From contig WQVR01000008.1 in the NCBI GenBank assembly GCA_009785775.1, positions 1 to 12,609 of the forward strand: a DNA stretch of 12,609 nucleotides. Reading direction: 5' to 3'. This document shows, in pieces, positions 1 to 6,255 of this stretch; position 1 is the first letter of the stretch; the number at the start of each line of letters is the position of its first letter. A model generated the notes under the pieces. The model was not told where the DNA came from and searched no databases. It saw nothing but the letters and a program-made list of their open reading frames with translations. Origin of the DNA: Candidatus Proendomicrobium guianensium (GTDB lineage: Bacteria; Elusimicrobiota; Endomicrobiia; Endomicrobiales; Endomicrobiaceae). A program made the translations under genes and the position numbers.

Positions 1-764
1 AAATGATAACCTATACGTGGGTCAGAGCCTATGCCTTTGCGTACGCTTTGAATATTTGCGCCGTTTTTTTCACAGATAGCGGCAATTTCATTTATGAAAG
101 AGATTTTTGCGGCAAGCATGGAGTTTGCGGCGTATTTGGTCATTTCAGCGCTTTTTATATCCATAACTATTATATTTTCGGCTTGCAGAATAAAAGGTTT
201 GTAGAGTTTTTTCATAAATATAACGTCTTTTTCGCAATCTGCGCCTATAATTATGCGAGCGGGGCGCATGCAATCTTCAATAGCGGTACCCTCTTTTAAA
301 AATTCAGGAATAGACAACACGCTGAAATTAAAGCTTTTGTCGCGTTTTTTTAATTCTTCGCTTATAATTTGGCGGGTTTTGTCTGCGCTTCCCACAGGTA
401 CGGTAGATTTGTTAACAATTCTGATATCACCCTGCATTTTTGAACCAATTTCGGCGGCGGCGTTCCACATATATTTCATGTCTGTTTTGCCGTCTTGGCA
501 AGCAGGTGTTCCCACGGCTATAAATACTACATGGCAGTTTTTAAGGGCTTCGCCTAAGTCTGTAGTAAAACGCAGATACTTTTTTTCAAGGTTTGTTTTT
601 ACAAGCGCCTCAAGCCCTGGTTCAAAAATGGGTATAATACCGTTTTGTAGTGATTTCACTTTTTTAGAATCTATATCAACACAAGTTACATTGTGACCAA
701 AGTCAGCAAAACACGCGGCTGTTACCAGCCCAACATAGCCGCTGCCGATTATTACTAAATTCAT
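1..764 (-). CDS. ugd: UDP-glucose 6-dehydrogenase, N-terminal 254 residues (cut by window edge)
   Basis: Oxidises UDP-glucose to UDP-glucuronate with two NAD+, a cytoplasmic step supplying acidic sugars for surface polysaccharide. Reading the minus strand from the ATG at 764-762, the frame stays open to the left edge. Visible features are an N-terminal Rossmann motif GSGYVG (residues 7-12), the acidic VDID end of the second strand (29-32), VGTP (84-87), the KSTVPVG segment (119-125), PEFLKEG with the expected catalytic Glu154, and the central-helix Lys210 and Asn214, then GSDPRIG (246-252). The catalytic-cysteine region and the C-terminal UDP-binding domain lie outside the window. The start has an AAAGG ribosome site and follows the glycosyltransferase stop by 9 bases, so the two are probably co-transcribed. 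The nearly invariant Asn before PEFL is Ile152 here. The family call is firm; UDP-glucose rather than another UDP or GDP sugar is the most likely substrate. Confidence 0.93.
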   Translation of the reverse strand, partial: MNLVIIGSGYVGLVTAACFADFGHNVTCVDIDSKKVKSLQNGIIPIFEPGLEALVKTNLEKKYLRFTTDLGEALKNCHVVFIAVGTPACQDGKTDMKYMWNAAAEIGSKMQGDIRIVNKSTVPVGSADKTRQIISEELKKRDKSFNFSVLSIPEFLKEGTAIEDCMRPARIIIGADCEKDVIFMKKLYKPFILQAENIIVMDIKSAEMTKYAANSMLAAKISFINEIAAICEKNGANIQSVRKGIGSDPRIGYH

Positions 765-773
765 AAGTTACCT

Positions 774-1469
774 TTAATTTTTAAGTATTACGTATATAGC
801 GCGCAGACCGTCTCTCCAACCGATTTTTTTGCCTTCTTTAAAAGTGCGCGGATTGTACGATATAGGCACTTCAACTATATTGTGCCCGCGTTTTGCTACT
901 AAAGCGGTTACCTCAGGGTCAAATCCAAAGCGGTTTTCTTGTAAATTTAAAGATTGAATTATCTCGCGGCGGAAAGCTTTATAGCAGGTTTGCATGTCTG
1001 TTAAGCGCAGCCCTGTTTTTAAGTTTGAAAGTACAGTTAGAAAGCGATTTGCAATATAATTTAAAATATAGCCTTTGTTTTTAGGTTTAATCAAAAACCG
1101 AGAACCGTAAGCGACGTCTGTTTCTCCGCGCTCAATAGGAGCTAAAACGGTTGGAATTTCCATAGGGTCATACTCAAGGTCTGCGTCTTGTACTATAACG
1201 ACATCCCCTGTGGCTACGGCAAAACCGGTTCTTAGCGCAGCGCCCTTTCCCTTGTTTTTTTCGTGGTATATTACTTTCGTAACTAAAGGCTCTATTTCTT
1301 TTCGCAAAATATCCAGAGTTTCAGGGGTAGAGCCGTCATCCACAACAATTATTTCTTTATTTGCTAAAGGTGCTGCCAGCACTTTGCCTATAATATCACG
1401 GATATTGTTTTTTTCTTTAAAACAGGGAATTATTATTGATACTGTTATACTGCTTTTTCCTGTAATCAT
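774..1469 (-). CDS. Family 2 glycosyltransferase, DPM1-like (polyprenyl-phosphate sugar transferase type)
   Basis: A 231-residue GT-A fold enzyme expected to move a sugar from a nucleotide donor to a lipid or glycan acceptor at the inner face of the membrane. It shows the SIIIPCFKE opening strand (11-19), VDDGS (43-47), the KGKGAALR turn (73-80), the metal-binding DAD at 95-97, and the TDMQTCYKAFRR acceptor-side segment (157-168) typical of dolichol/polyprenyl-phosphate mannose or glucose synthase relatives. It ends without C-terminal membrane helices, like the single-domain DPM1 group. The next gene is the UDP-glucose dehydrogenase, which suggests a surface-glycan role, but donor and acceptor cannot be read from the sequence. 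No Shine-Dalgarno site precedes the ATG; a promoter lies close enough that the mRNA may be nearly leaderless. Confidence 0.9.
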   Translation of the reverse strand: MITGKSSITVSIIIPCFKEKNNIRDIIGKVLAAPLANKEIIVVDDGSTPETLDILRKEIEPLVTKVIYHEKNKGKGAALRTGFAVATGDVVIVQDADLEYDPMEIPTVLAPIERGETDVAYGSRFLIKPKNKGYILNYIANRFLTVLSNLKTGLRLTDMQTCYKAFRREIIQSLNLQENRFGFDPEVTALVAKRGHNIVEVPISYNPRTFKEGKKIGWRDGLRAIYVILKN

Positions 1470-1479
1470 TGCTGTATAT

Positions 1480-1507
1480 GCTATAACATAACTTGCGGAT
1501 GTGTCAA
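1480..1507 (-). promoter_or_regulatory. Candidate promoter of the glycosyltransferase-ugd operon
   Basis: On the minus strand a perfect TTGACA (1507-1502) is followed after 16 bases by TATAGC (1485-1480). The -10 element ends only 10 bases before the ATG at 1469, so transcription would start about 4 bases upstream of it. This agrees with the missing Shine-Dalgarno site and points to a nearly leaderless message. The -35 is perfect but the -10 is imperfect. Confidence 0.5.
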
Positions 1508-1518
1508 TCCTCCCACGC

Positions 1519-1547
1519 TTGACAATTAAAATTTATATTTATAGTAT
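1519..1547 (+). promoter_or_regulatory. Candidate promoter of the zinc-ribbon gene
   Basis: A perfect TTGACA at 1519-1524 is followed by TATAGT (1540-1545, 15-base spacer) or TAGTAT (1542-1547, 17-base spacer). Transcription would begin near 1553, about 45 bases before the ATG at 1599. The -35 box lies back to back with the minus-strand TTGACA, 11 bases apart, so the two promoters share one control region. Confidence 0.55.
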
Positions 1548-1598
1548 TAAAAAGGTATTTGTGCTAAAGTTTTATATATAAACAGGGGGAGTATTAAA

Positions 1599-1748
1599 AT
1601 GGCAGAAGCAAGATGCATGAAGTGCAAAAAACAGGTAGAAGTACAAAATGCTGAAAACGTAACAATGAAAAATGGCATGAATGCTATTTCAGGCGTTTGC
1701 GGTACTTGCGGCACGAAAGTATTTAAAATAACCGGCAAAAGCAAGTAA
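1599..1748 (+). CDS. Small zinc-ribbon protein, DUF5679-like
   Basis: A 49-residue protein too short for most ORF cut-offs but well supported. The start is preceded by a strong GGGGGAG ribosome site (1585-1591, 7-base spacing), a promoter lies upstream and an intrinsic terminator follows the stop. Two CxxC knuckles, Cys6-Cys9 and Cys34-Cys37, would hold one zinc ion, and the middle carries VTMKNGMNAISG (21-32), characteristic of the DUF5679 family. Family members have no assigned function. Related zinc ribbons occur in nucleic-acid-binding proteins, so RNA or DNA binding is possible but is only inference. It is basic at the C-terminus (KITGKSK) and has no signal peptide, so it is cytoplasmic. 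The lone-gene transcription unit suggests a well-expressed small protein. Confidence 0.85.
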   Translation: MAEARCMKCKKQVEVQNAENVTMKNGMNAISGVCGTCGTKVFKITGKSK

Positions 1749-1759
1749 AACTACTTTAA

Positions 1760-1802
1760 GGGGTTAGCTGCGGTAAATTACCCAAGGCTAGCCCCGTTTT
1801 TT
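1760..1802 (+). terminator. Intrinsic terminator after the zinc-ribbon gene
   Basis: A 9-base-pair stem, GGGGTTAGC (1760-1768) with GCTAGCCCC (1787-1795, one G-T pair), encloses an 18-base loop that contains a small GGTA/TACC stem, and is followed by GTTTTTT (1796-1802). It ends only 11 bases before the start codon of tex, so it also sits in any tex leader. Confidence 0.85.
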
Positions 1803-1813
1803 ATGGGTGTGTA

Positions 1814-3967
1814 ATGGAAACAGTCGCGGCTAAAATAACAAATTGGATATCCGCAGATTTAAACTTGGATATTGCAGGCGTGGCAAATACCGCTCAAATG
1901 CTGGGTTCGGGCGATACAGTGCCTTTTATCTCCCGTTATCGTAAAGAGCGTACGGGAAGTTTAAACGAAGTTAATATTCGCGATATTGCAGATAAATTGC
2001 AATATTATATAGAACTTGAGGAACGCAAACTTACCGTTCTTAAAAGCATTGAAGAACAAAACAAGCTTACCCCCGAACTTAAAAAACTTATAGAAGATAC
2101 CCGCGAAAAACAAAAACTTGAAGATTTATACCTTCCCTTTAAACCCAAACGCCAAACAAAGGCGACAATCGCAAAAGAAAAAGGCTTAGAACCTTTCGCC
2201 CTTGAAATTTTAAATCAAAATTTGCCTATAGGTGGCGACAAGCAGGCAATAGGCAATAAGTATATAAACAAAGAAAAATCCGTAGAAACTTATGAAGACG
2301 CCTTAAACGGCGCGATAGACATTATTGCCGAATATCTTTCCGATAATGCCCTTATAAGGGGCTTGGTAAGGGTTTTTATTTCAGCCAACGGCAACATAAC
2401 CGGTAAAGTTACAAAAGCTTTTGAAAACCAAAAAAGCAAGTTTGAAATGTATTATGACTATTCTGAAAGTTTAAAAGCTATACCGCCACATAGGCTTCTT
2501 GCCTTAAGGCGCGGCTCTAAAGAACAAGTTATAACGTGGAAAATAGTAGTAGAAGATGAAGAAGCCTTAAACCTAATAGCCTCAAAAGTTGTCAAAGCCA
2601 AGCAAAGTCTTTTTTATGATGAACTAATGCTTGCTATAAAAACCGCTTGGCAGAGGCATTTGTATCCGTCTTTACAAGTTGAAATATTTGTAGCAAAAAT
2701 GGCCGAGGCAGACTTAGACGCAATAAAAGTTTTCGCCCAAAACGCAAAAAACCTGCTTCTTGCCCCACCCGCCGGACATAAAGTTATAATAGGCATAGAC
2801 CCGGGTTTTAGAACAGGTTGCAAAGCTGTGGTAATAGACAAAAATGGAAAATTTAAAGAATTTCATACTATATTTCCACACGAGCCCCAAAACAGAGTTT
2901 TAGAAGCCGAAGAAACAATAGTAGATTTGGTAAAAGAATACGAACCCGAGCTTATAGCTATAGGCAACGGCACAGCAAGTAAAGAAACAAATATGTTTGT
3001 TGGTGCGGTTATAAAGAAAAATAATTTGAAAGTTAAGGTGGTAATTGTAAGCGAAGCGGGCGCGTCGGTTTACTCTGCTAGCCCATTAGCAACCGCCGAG
3101 TTTCCCGACTTAGATGTTTCTGTAAGGGGCGCTGTAAGCATAGCGCGCCGCCTGCAAGACCCGCTAGCAGAACTTGTAAAAATAGATCCTAAATCCATAG
3201 GCGTAGGTCAATATCAGCATGACGTTAACCAAATAAACCTTAAAAAAAGCTTAGACGCTACGGTAGAGTCCTCAGTGAATTTTGTAGGGGTAAACTTAAA
3301 CTCCGCCTCAAGTGAGCTTTTAAGTTATGTTTCGGGGATAGGGCGGGTTGCGGCAAAAAATATTATAATGCTGCGCGACAAAAACGGTTCATATAAAAGC
3401 AAAAGCGAGCTTTTGAAAGTTCCTGGGCTTGGCGCTAAAACTTTTGAGCAATGTGCAGGTTTTTTGCGCGTAGCCGACGGCGACAACCCTTTAGATAATT
3501 CAGGTATACACCCCGAGCGTTATGCCCTTGTAGAACAAATGGCGCAAGATTTAAGCGCAAGTGTAAGCGGTTTGGTAGGCAATGACGCGTTAATAAAAAA
3601 GATAGAGCTAAACAAGTATGTTTCTGACACTGTGGGGCTTCCAACGCTTACAGACATAACGGCAGAGTTAAAAAAACCCGGCGTAGACCCGCGCCAAAAT
3701 TTTGAAACCGCAAAATTTTCAGACGATATTAACGATATAGCAGACTTAAAAGAAAGCATGGTTTTAAATGGTACCGTTACAAACGTTACAAATTTTGGCG
3801 CATTTGTAGATATTGGCGTACATCAAGACGGACTTGTACATATTTCAAAACTTTCCGATAAGTTTGTGCGCGACCCCCACGAAGTAGTGTCGGTAGGTGA
3901 AAGCGTAAAAGTGCGCGTGCTTAAAGTAGAGCCCGAACTTAAGCGAATATCTTTAGAAAAATTATAA
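1814..3967 (+). CDS. tex: Tex family S1-domain nucleic-acid-binding protein
   Basis: A 717-residue cytoplasmic nucleic-acid-binding protein of the Tex family, bacterial relatives of eukaryotic Spt6; members affect transcription and toxin or virulence gene expression, but the exact mechanism is unsettled. Domain order is complete: an N-terminal helical Tex region with the hallmark VPFISRYRKERTG (37-49) and LEDLYLPFKPKRQTKA, a YqgF/RNase H-like domain beginning VIIGIDPGFRTG near residue 324, the diagnostic VRGAVSIARRLQDPLAELVK and GVGQYQHDVNQ segments, helix-hairpin-helix repeats (SYVSGIGRVAAKNI and LLKVPGLGAKTFEQCAGF), and a C-terminal S1 domain with GTVTNVTNFGAFVDIG. It ends directly after S1 and lacks the basic tail of many homologues of about 770 residues. 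The start fits the family N-terminus; only a weak GGTG precedes it. The yajQ gene follows after 31 bases. Confidence 0.97.
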   Translation: METVAAKITNWISADLNLDIAGVANTAQMLGSGDTVPFISRYRKERTGSLNEVNIRDIADKLQYYIELEERKLTVLKSIEEQNKLTPELKKLIEDTREKQKLEDLYLPFKPKRQTKATIAKEKGLEPFALEILNQNLPIGGDKQAIGNKYINKEKSVETYEDALNGAIDIIAEYLSDNALIRGLVRVFISANGNITGKVTKAFENQKSKFEMYYDYSESLKAIPPHRLLALRRGSKEQVITWKIVVEDEEALNLIASKVVKAKQSLFYDELMLAIKTAWQRHLYPSLQVEIFVAKMAEADLDAIKVFAQNAKNLLLAPPAGHKVIIGIDPGFRTGCKAVVIDKNGKFKEFHTIFPHEPQNRVLEAEETIVDLVKEYEPELIAIGNGTASKETNMFVGAVIKKNNLKVKVVIVSEAGASVYSASPLATAEFPDLDVSVRGAVSIARRLQDPLAELVKIDPKSIGVGQYQHDVNQINLKKSLDATVESSVNFVGVNLNSASSELLSYVSGIGRVAAKNIIMLRDKNGSYKSKSELLKVPGLGAKTFEQCAGFLRVADGDNPLDNSGIHPERYALVEQMAQDLSASVSGLVGNDALIKKIELNKYVSDTVGLPTLTDITAELKKPGVDPRQNFETAKFSDDINDIADLKESMVLNGTVTNVTNFGAFVDIGVHQDGLVHISKLSDKFVRDPHEVVSVGESVKVRVLKVEPELKRISLEKL

Positions 3968-3971
3968 TAAA

Positions 3972-3990
3972 CCGCTTTAAGCGGGGGAGG
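3972..3990 (+). promoter_or_regulatory. Small hairpin overlapping the yajQ ribosome-binding site
   Basis: CCGCT (3972-3976) can pair with AGCGG (3980-3984) across a TTA loop. The 3' arm runs into the purine-rich ribosome site, whose core GGAGG is at 3986-3990, 8 bases before the yajQ ATG. The strong site supports the start at 3999. The hairpin could partly mask it or protect the tex 3' end, or it may be incidental. Confidence 0.4.
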
Positions 3991-3998
3991 CAGTAAAA

Positions 3999-4496
3999 AT
4001 GGCTGATAAATTTTCTTTTGACATAGTTTCTGAAATTAACATGATGGAAGTAGAAAACGCCGTGCACCAAGCCCAAAAAGAGCTTGAAACCAGGTTTGAT
4101 TTTAAAGGTTCAAAATCGTCAATAGACCTTAACAAAACAGATAAAAAAATCACTCTTATAGGTGATGACGAATTTAAACTGAAATCTGTTATAGATATTT
4201 TGGAAGGGCGCTTCGCAAAACGTGGGGTGTCGCTTAAATCTTTGAACTTTAAACCTATGGAAAGCGCTTTTGAGGGTACAGTAAGACAAGTTGCAGAACT
4301 TATATCAGGGCTTCCTTCAGACAAAGCCAAAGAGCTTTCAAAACTTATAAAGGATTCAAAATTAAAAGTCCAAACCCAGATAGACGGTGCTAAAGTAAAG
4401 GTTATTTCGCCCAAAAAAGACGAACTCCAAGCTGTAATGGCTTACCTAAAAGACAAACCTTTTTCTTTGCCCTTGCAATTTACTAATTACAGGTAA
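3999..4496 (+). CDS. yajQ: YajQ family nucleotide-binding protein
   Basis: A 165-residue cytoplasmic protein of normal family length. It begins ADKFSFDIVSE and has the hallmark ETRFDFKGSKSSIDL (30-44), the KLKSVIDIL helix, the IKDSKLKVQTQIDG segment and the C-terminal PLQFTNYR. YajQ proteins consist of two ferredoxin-like halves, bind nucleotides or RNA, and in Xanthomonas and Pseudomonas relatives bind cyclic di-GMP and modulate transcription. Whether this one binds cyclic di-GMP cannot be told. A strong GGAGG ribosome site precedes the ATG. It lies 31 bases after tex and faces the minus-strand gene ending at 4538; no convincing terminator is seen in the 41 bases between. Confidence 0.96.
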   Translation: MADKFSFDIVSEINMMEVENAVHQAQKELETRFDFKGSKSSIDLNKTDKKITLIGDDEFKLKSVIDILEGRFAKRGVSLKSLNFKPMESAFEGTVRQVAELISGLPSDKAKELSKLIKDSKLKVQTQIDGAKVKVISPKKDELQAVMAYLKDKPFSLPLQFTNYR

Positions 4497-4537
4497 ATTT
4501 GTAATAAATTTCGGCTATGCTTTCCGCCGCTTAAAAA

Positions 4538-5101
4538 TTATTCACTTGGTATTGTTACGGTGCGTGTGGGGGACGAGCGTGAAGTTATGCTTCTTATCAC
4601 CGGCGCTTCGTGTGCGCCAGCCGCCAAAACCCACGTTTGTCTGAATCTGTGTGATATAAAACCGTTTGGTCCCCGCCCCTGAAAAGTAAGTAAAAGGCTC
4701 ACGCGGTAGGTGCCGTTTTGCAGAAAATCTATGTCTATTCTTTCCGGCGTAAGTATTATTTCCCTGTACTCGTCTATAAAACCGTTATACCACCTTATAA
4801 AACTGCTTTCGTTTCTTATGTCTACAACTCCGCGCAGGCGGCTTCCTATGCCTATTCTGTCTAGGCTTATCACAAAACTTTCGCTACTGTCAAGAAATTG
4901 CATATAACTTTGCGCGTTTTCGCGGCGTTCAATATTGGCTAAAACAGTATGAATAAAACTTAAAACTTCGTTTCTTGAAAATCTGTTATTTCGCATAAGG
5001 CTTACTTCGTTTCTGAAAGTGTGAATGGTAGGACGCGCCAAAGCAATAGAAGGTGAATTTGCAAGCATAAAAACCAAAAATAAAATTAAAAATTTCACCA
5101 T
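4538..5101 (-). CDS. Unrecognised secreted protein, possibly NTF2-like fold
   Basis: I do not recognise this 187-residue protein. Residues 1-22 form a clear signal peptide (MVK, a hydrophobic core, then SIALA with an A-x-A cleavage site before Arg23), so it is probably exported, without a lipobox. The mature part has an N-terminal helical stretch (about 43-70), a helix around RWYNGFIDEY (103-112), then alternating strands: TPERIDIDFL, GTYRVSLLLTFQG, and FRQTWVLAAG leading to APVIRSITS. This helix-then-sheet order resembles NTF2/SnoaL-like domains, which is a weak inference from pattern only. The tail (174-187) is polar. It lies alone, convergent to yajQ and divergent from the ATP synthase operon. 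No Shine-Dalgarno site is visible. The signal peptide and absence of internal stops support a real gene. Confidence 0.75.
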   Translation of the reverse strand: MVKFLILFLVFMLANSPSIALARPTIHTFRNEVSLMRNNRFSRNEVLSFIHTVLANIERRENAQSYMQFLDSSESFVISLDRIGIGSRLRGVVDIRNESSFIRWYNGFIDEYREIILTPERIDIDFLQNGTYRVSLLLTFQGRGPNGFISHRFRQTWVLAAGAHEAPVIRSITSRSSPTRTVTIPSE

Positions 5102-5106
5102 ACTTT

Positions 5107-5117
5107 ATTTTAGCATA
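5107..5117 (-). promoter_or_regulatory. Candidate -10 element for the secreted-protein gene
   Basis: The minus strand reads TATGCTAAAAT (5117-5107), an extended -10 (TGC before TAAAAT) ending 5 bases before the ATG at 5101. No good -35 is present. With either reading of the -10 the transcript would start at or just before the ATG, again suggesting a leaderless message. Confidence 0.3.
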
Positions 5118-5134
5118 AAATATGGCATTTAACG

Positions 5135-5164
5135 TTGACTTACCAAATGCTTTTAAGGTAGAAT
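5135..5164 (+). promoter_or_regulatory. Promoter of the ATP synthase operon
   Basis: TTGACT (5135-5140) and TAGAAT (5159-5164) with an 18-base spacer differ from the sigma70 consensus by one base each. Transcription would begin near 5171, leaving a leader of about 28 bases that contains the AAAGGA ribosome site (5187-5192) of atpB. It is the only good promoter seen before the eight genes. Confidence 0.65.
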
Positions 5165-5198
5165 TTTAGTCAATGTATCACCTCTTAAAGGAATATAA

Positions 5199-5999
5199 AT
5201 GCAGTTAGCCCCGCAAACGGTTTTTACTTTGTTTGGTTTCCCCATAACAAATACTGTTATCACTACACTGATAGTTAATATAGTGATAGTAACAATAATT
5301 TTTATTGTTACGCGCTTTGGAGGGCTTGTTCCCGGAAAGGTTCAAAATGCTGTTGAAATGGCCGTAGAGTACTTTTACTCTGCTACCGAATCCATTGCAG
5401 GTAAACGCGCTGAATTTATTTACCCGTGGGTCGCAACAATTTTTATTTTTATAGTGTTGTCTAACATAATGGGTTTGTTGCCCGGATTTGAAAGCATATA
5501 CATTATCTCAGGCGGAGAGCACATTCCGCTTTTGCGCAGCGCTACAAGCGATTTAAACACAACACTTGCCCTTGCGGCGGTTTCTCTTGCCGCAGTGCAT
5601 TTTTACGCCATAAAATATACAGGCGCCGGATATTATGTTAACAGATTTGTGCCCTATAAAAGTTTAAAATTTACGCTTAGCGCTGTTTTAATGTTTTTTG
5701 TGTTTTTGTTTGTGGGCGCTATAGAAGCCGTAAGCGAACTTGTGAAAGTGGTTTCGCTTTCGTTCAGGCTTTTTGGCAATGTTTACTCGGGTGAATTAGT
5801 AATAAACACTATAGCAACCACTTTTTTAAATATAGCGCCTATAAACGCGCTTGGAATATCTATAAGTTTAAGACCTTTGGCTTATTTCGCACCTTTTTTT
5901 ATGATGTTGCTAGAATTTTTTATAGCTATTATACAAGCATTAGTTTTTGCTATGCTTACAATGTCTTTTATGGCAACATTAACTTCGCGTGAAACTTAA
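5199..5999 (+). CDS. atpB: ATP synthase Fo subunit a
   Basis: A 266-residue polytopic membrane protein that forms the ion half-channels beside the c-ring. The essential arginine is Arg190 in SLSFRLFGNVYSGEL, the counterpart of E. coli Arg210. Other family marks are SNIMGLLPG (88-96), the TSDLNTTLALA segment (116-126) at the start of a membrane helix, and the final helix IIQALVFAMLTMSFM with Gln246. About five to six hydrophobic segments are visible, the first at 16-38. The start is supported by AAAGGA six bases upstream and by a promoter at 5135. It is first in a complete operon; no atpI precedes it. The next gene, atpE, begins 40 bases on with its own strong ribosome site. Confidence 0.97.
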   Translation: MQLAPQTVFTLFGFPITNTVITTLIVNIVIVTIIFIVTRFGGLVPGKVQNAVEMAVEYFYSATESIAGKRAEFIYPWVATIFIFIVLSNIMGLLPGFESIYIISGGEHIPLLRSATSDLNTTLALAAVSLAAVHFYAIKYTGAGYYVNRFVPYKSLKFTLSAVLMFFVFLFVGAIEAVSELVKVVSLSFRLFGNVYSGELVINTIATTFLNIAPINALGISISLRPLAYFAPFFMMLLEFFIAIIQALVFAMLTMSFMATLTSRET

Positions 6000-6025
6000 G
6001 TTAAAATTAAAATTTTTAATATTAC

Positions 6026-6030
6026 GGAGG
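6026..6030 (+). promoter_or_regulatory. Strong ribosome-binding site of atpE
   Basis: GGAGG nine bases before the atpE ATG is the strongest ribosome site within the ATP synthase operon. This suits the need for many copies of subunit c per complex, while the junctions on either side of atpF and atpA rely on coupling or weaker sites. Confidence 0.75.
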
Positions 6031-6039
6031 AAGTAAAAA

Positions 6040-6252
6040 ATGACAATTACGGTTACGGGCGGTATTATTGTAGCGCTTGGCGGTATGGTGCCGGCGCTTG
6101 CCATAGGTTGGATAGGCGCTAAAGCTGTTGAAGCTACCGGCAGAAATCCGGAAGCTTCCGGCAAAATTATGACAAATATGCTCCTTGCTATGGCATTTGC
6201 CGAAGCTATAGCAATATATTCAATTTTAGTAGTATTTATATTCGGCCATTAA
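6040..6252 (+). CDS. atpE: ATP synthase Fo subunit c (rotor ring)
   Basis: A 70-residue hairpin of two membrane helices (about 7-30 and 46-68) joined by the polar loop GRNPE (34-38). The ion-carrying carboxylate is Glu55 in helix 2 (AMAFAEAIAIY). Aligned with the Na+-binding ring of Ilyobacter, the Gln ligand of helix 1 is Ile22 here and the Ser/Thr after the glutamate are Ala56 and Ile57, so the Na+ ligands are absent and proton transport is inferred. Pro18 of helix 1 is kept, but the glycine repeat of helix 1 is partly replaced (PALAIGWIG), with an unusual Trp24. Such changes can affect helix packing and ring size. The ribosome site is a strong GGAGG, and atpF starts 3 bases after the stop. 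Confidence 0.96.
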   Translation: MTITVTGGIIVALGGMVPALAIGWIGAKAVEATGRNPEASGKIMTNMLLAMAFAEAIAIYSILVVFIFGH

Positions 6253-6255
6253 TTT

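Noticed and set aside
3..696. Two plus-strand open frames (98 and 147 codons) over the left end
   Set aside because: They are antisense to the UDP-glucose dehydrogenase frame, which has full family motifs; neither resembles a protein family or has a promoter or ribosome site.
1547..1744. A 65-codon minus-strand open frame opposite the zinc-ribbon gene
   Set aside because: The plus-strand gene has a ribosome site, CxxC pairs, a promoter and a terminator; the reverse frame has none of these.
3977..4414. A 145-codon minus-strand open frame over yajQ
   Set aside because: It is a shadow of yajQ, with serine-rich composition and no supporting start signals.
4497..4537. CGGC/GCCG stem between the convergent yajQ and secreted-protein genes, considered as a shared terminator
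   Set aside because: The stem is only four base pairs with a ten-base loop and there is no adequate T run on either strand.
5173..5208. An 11-codon open frame (MYHLLKEYKCS) overlapping the atpB start, considered as a leader peptide
   Set aside because: It has no ribosome site, starts only about two bases after the predicted transcript start, and shows no regulatory codon run.
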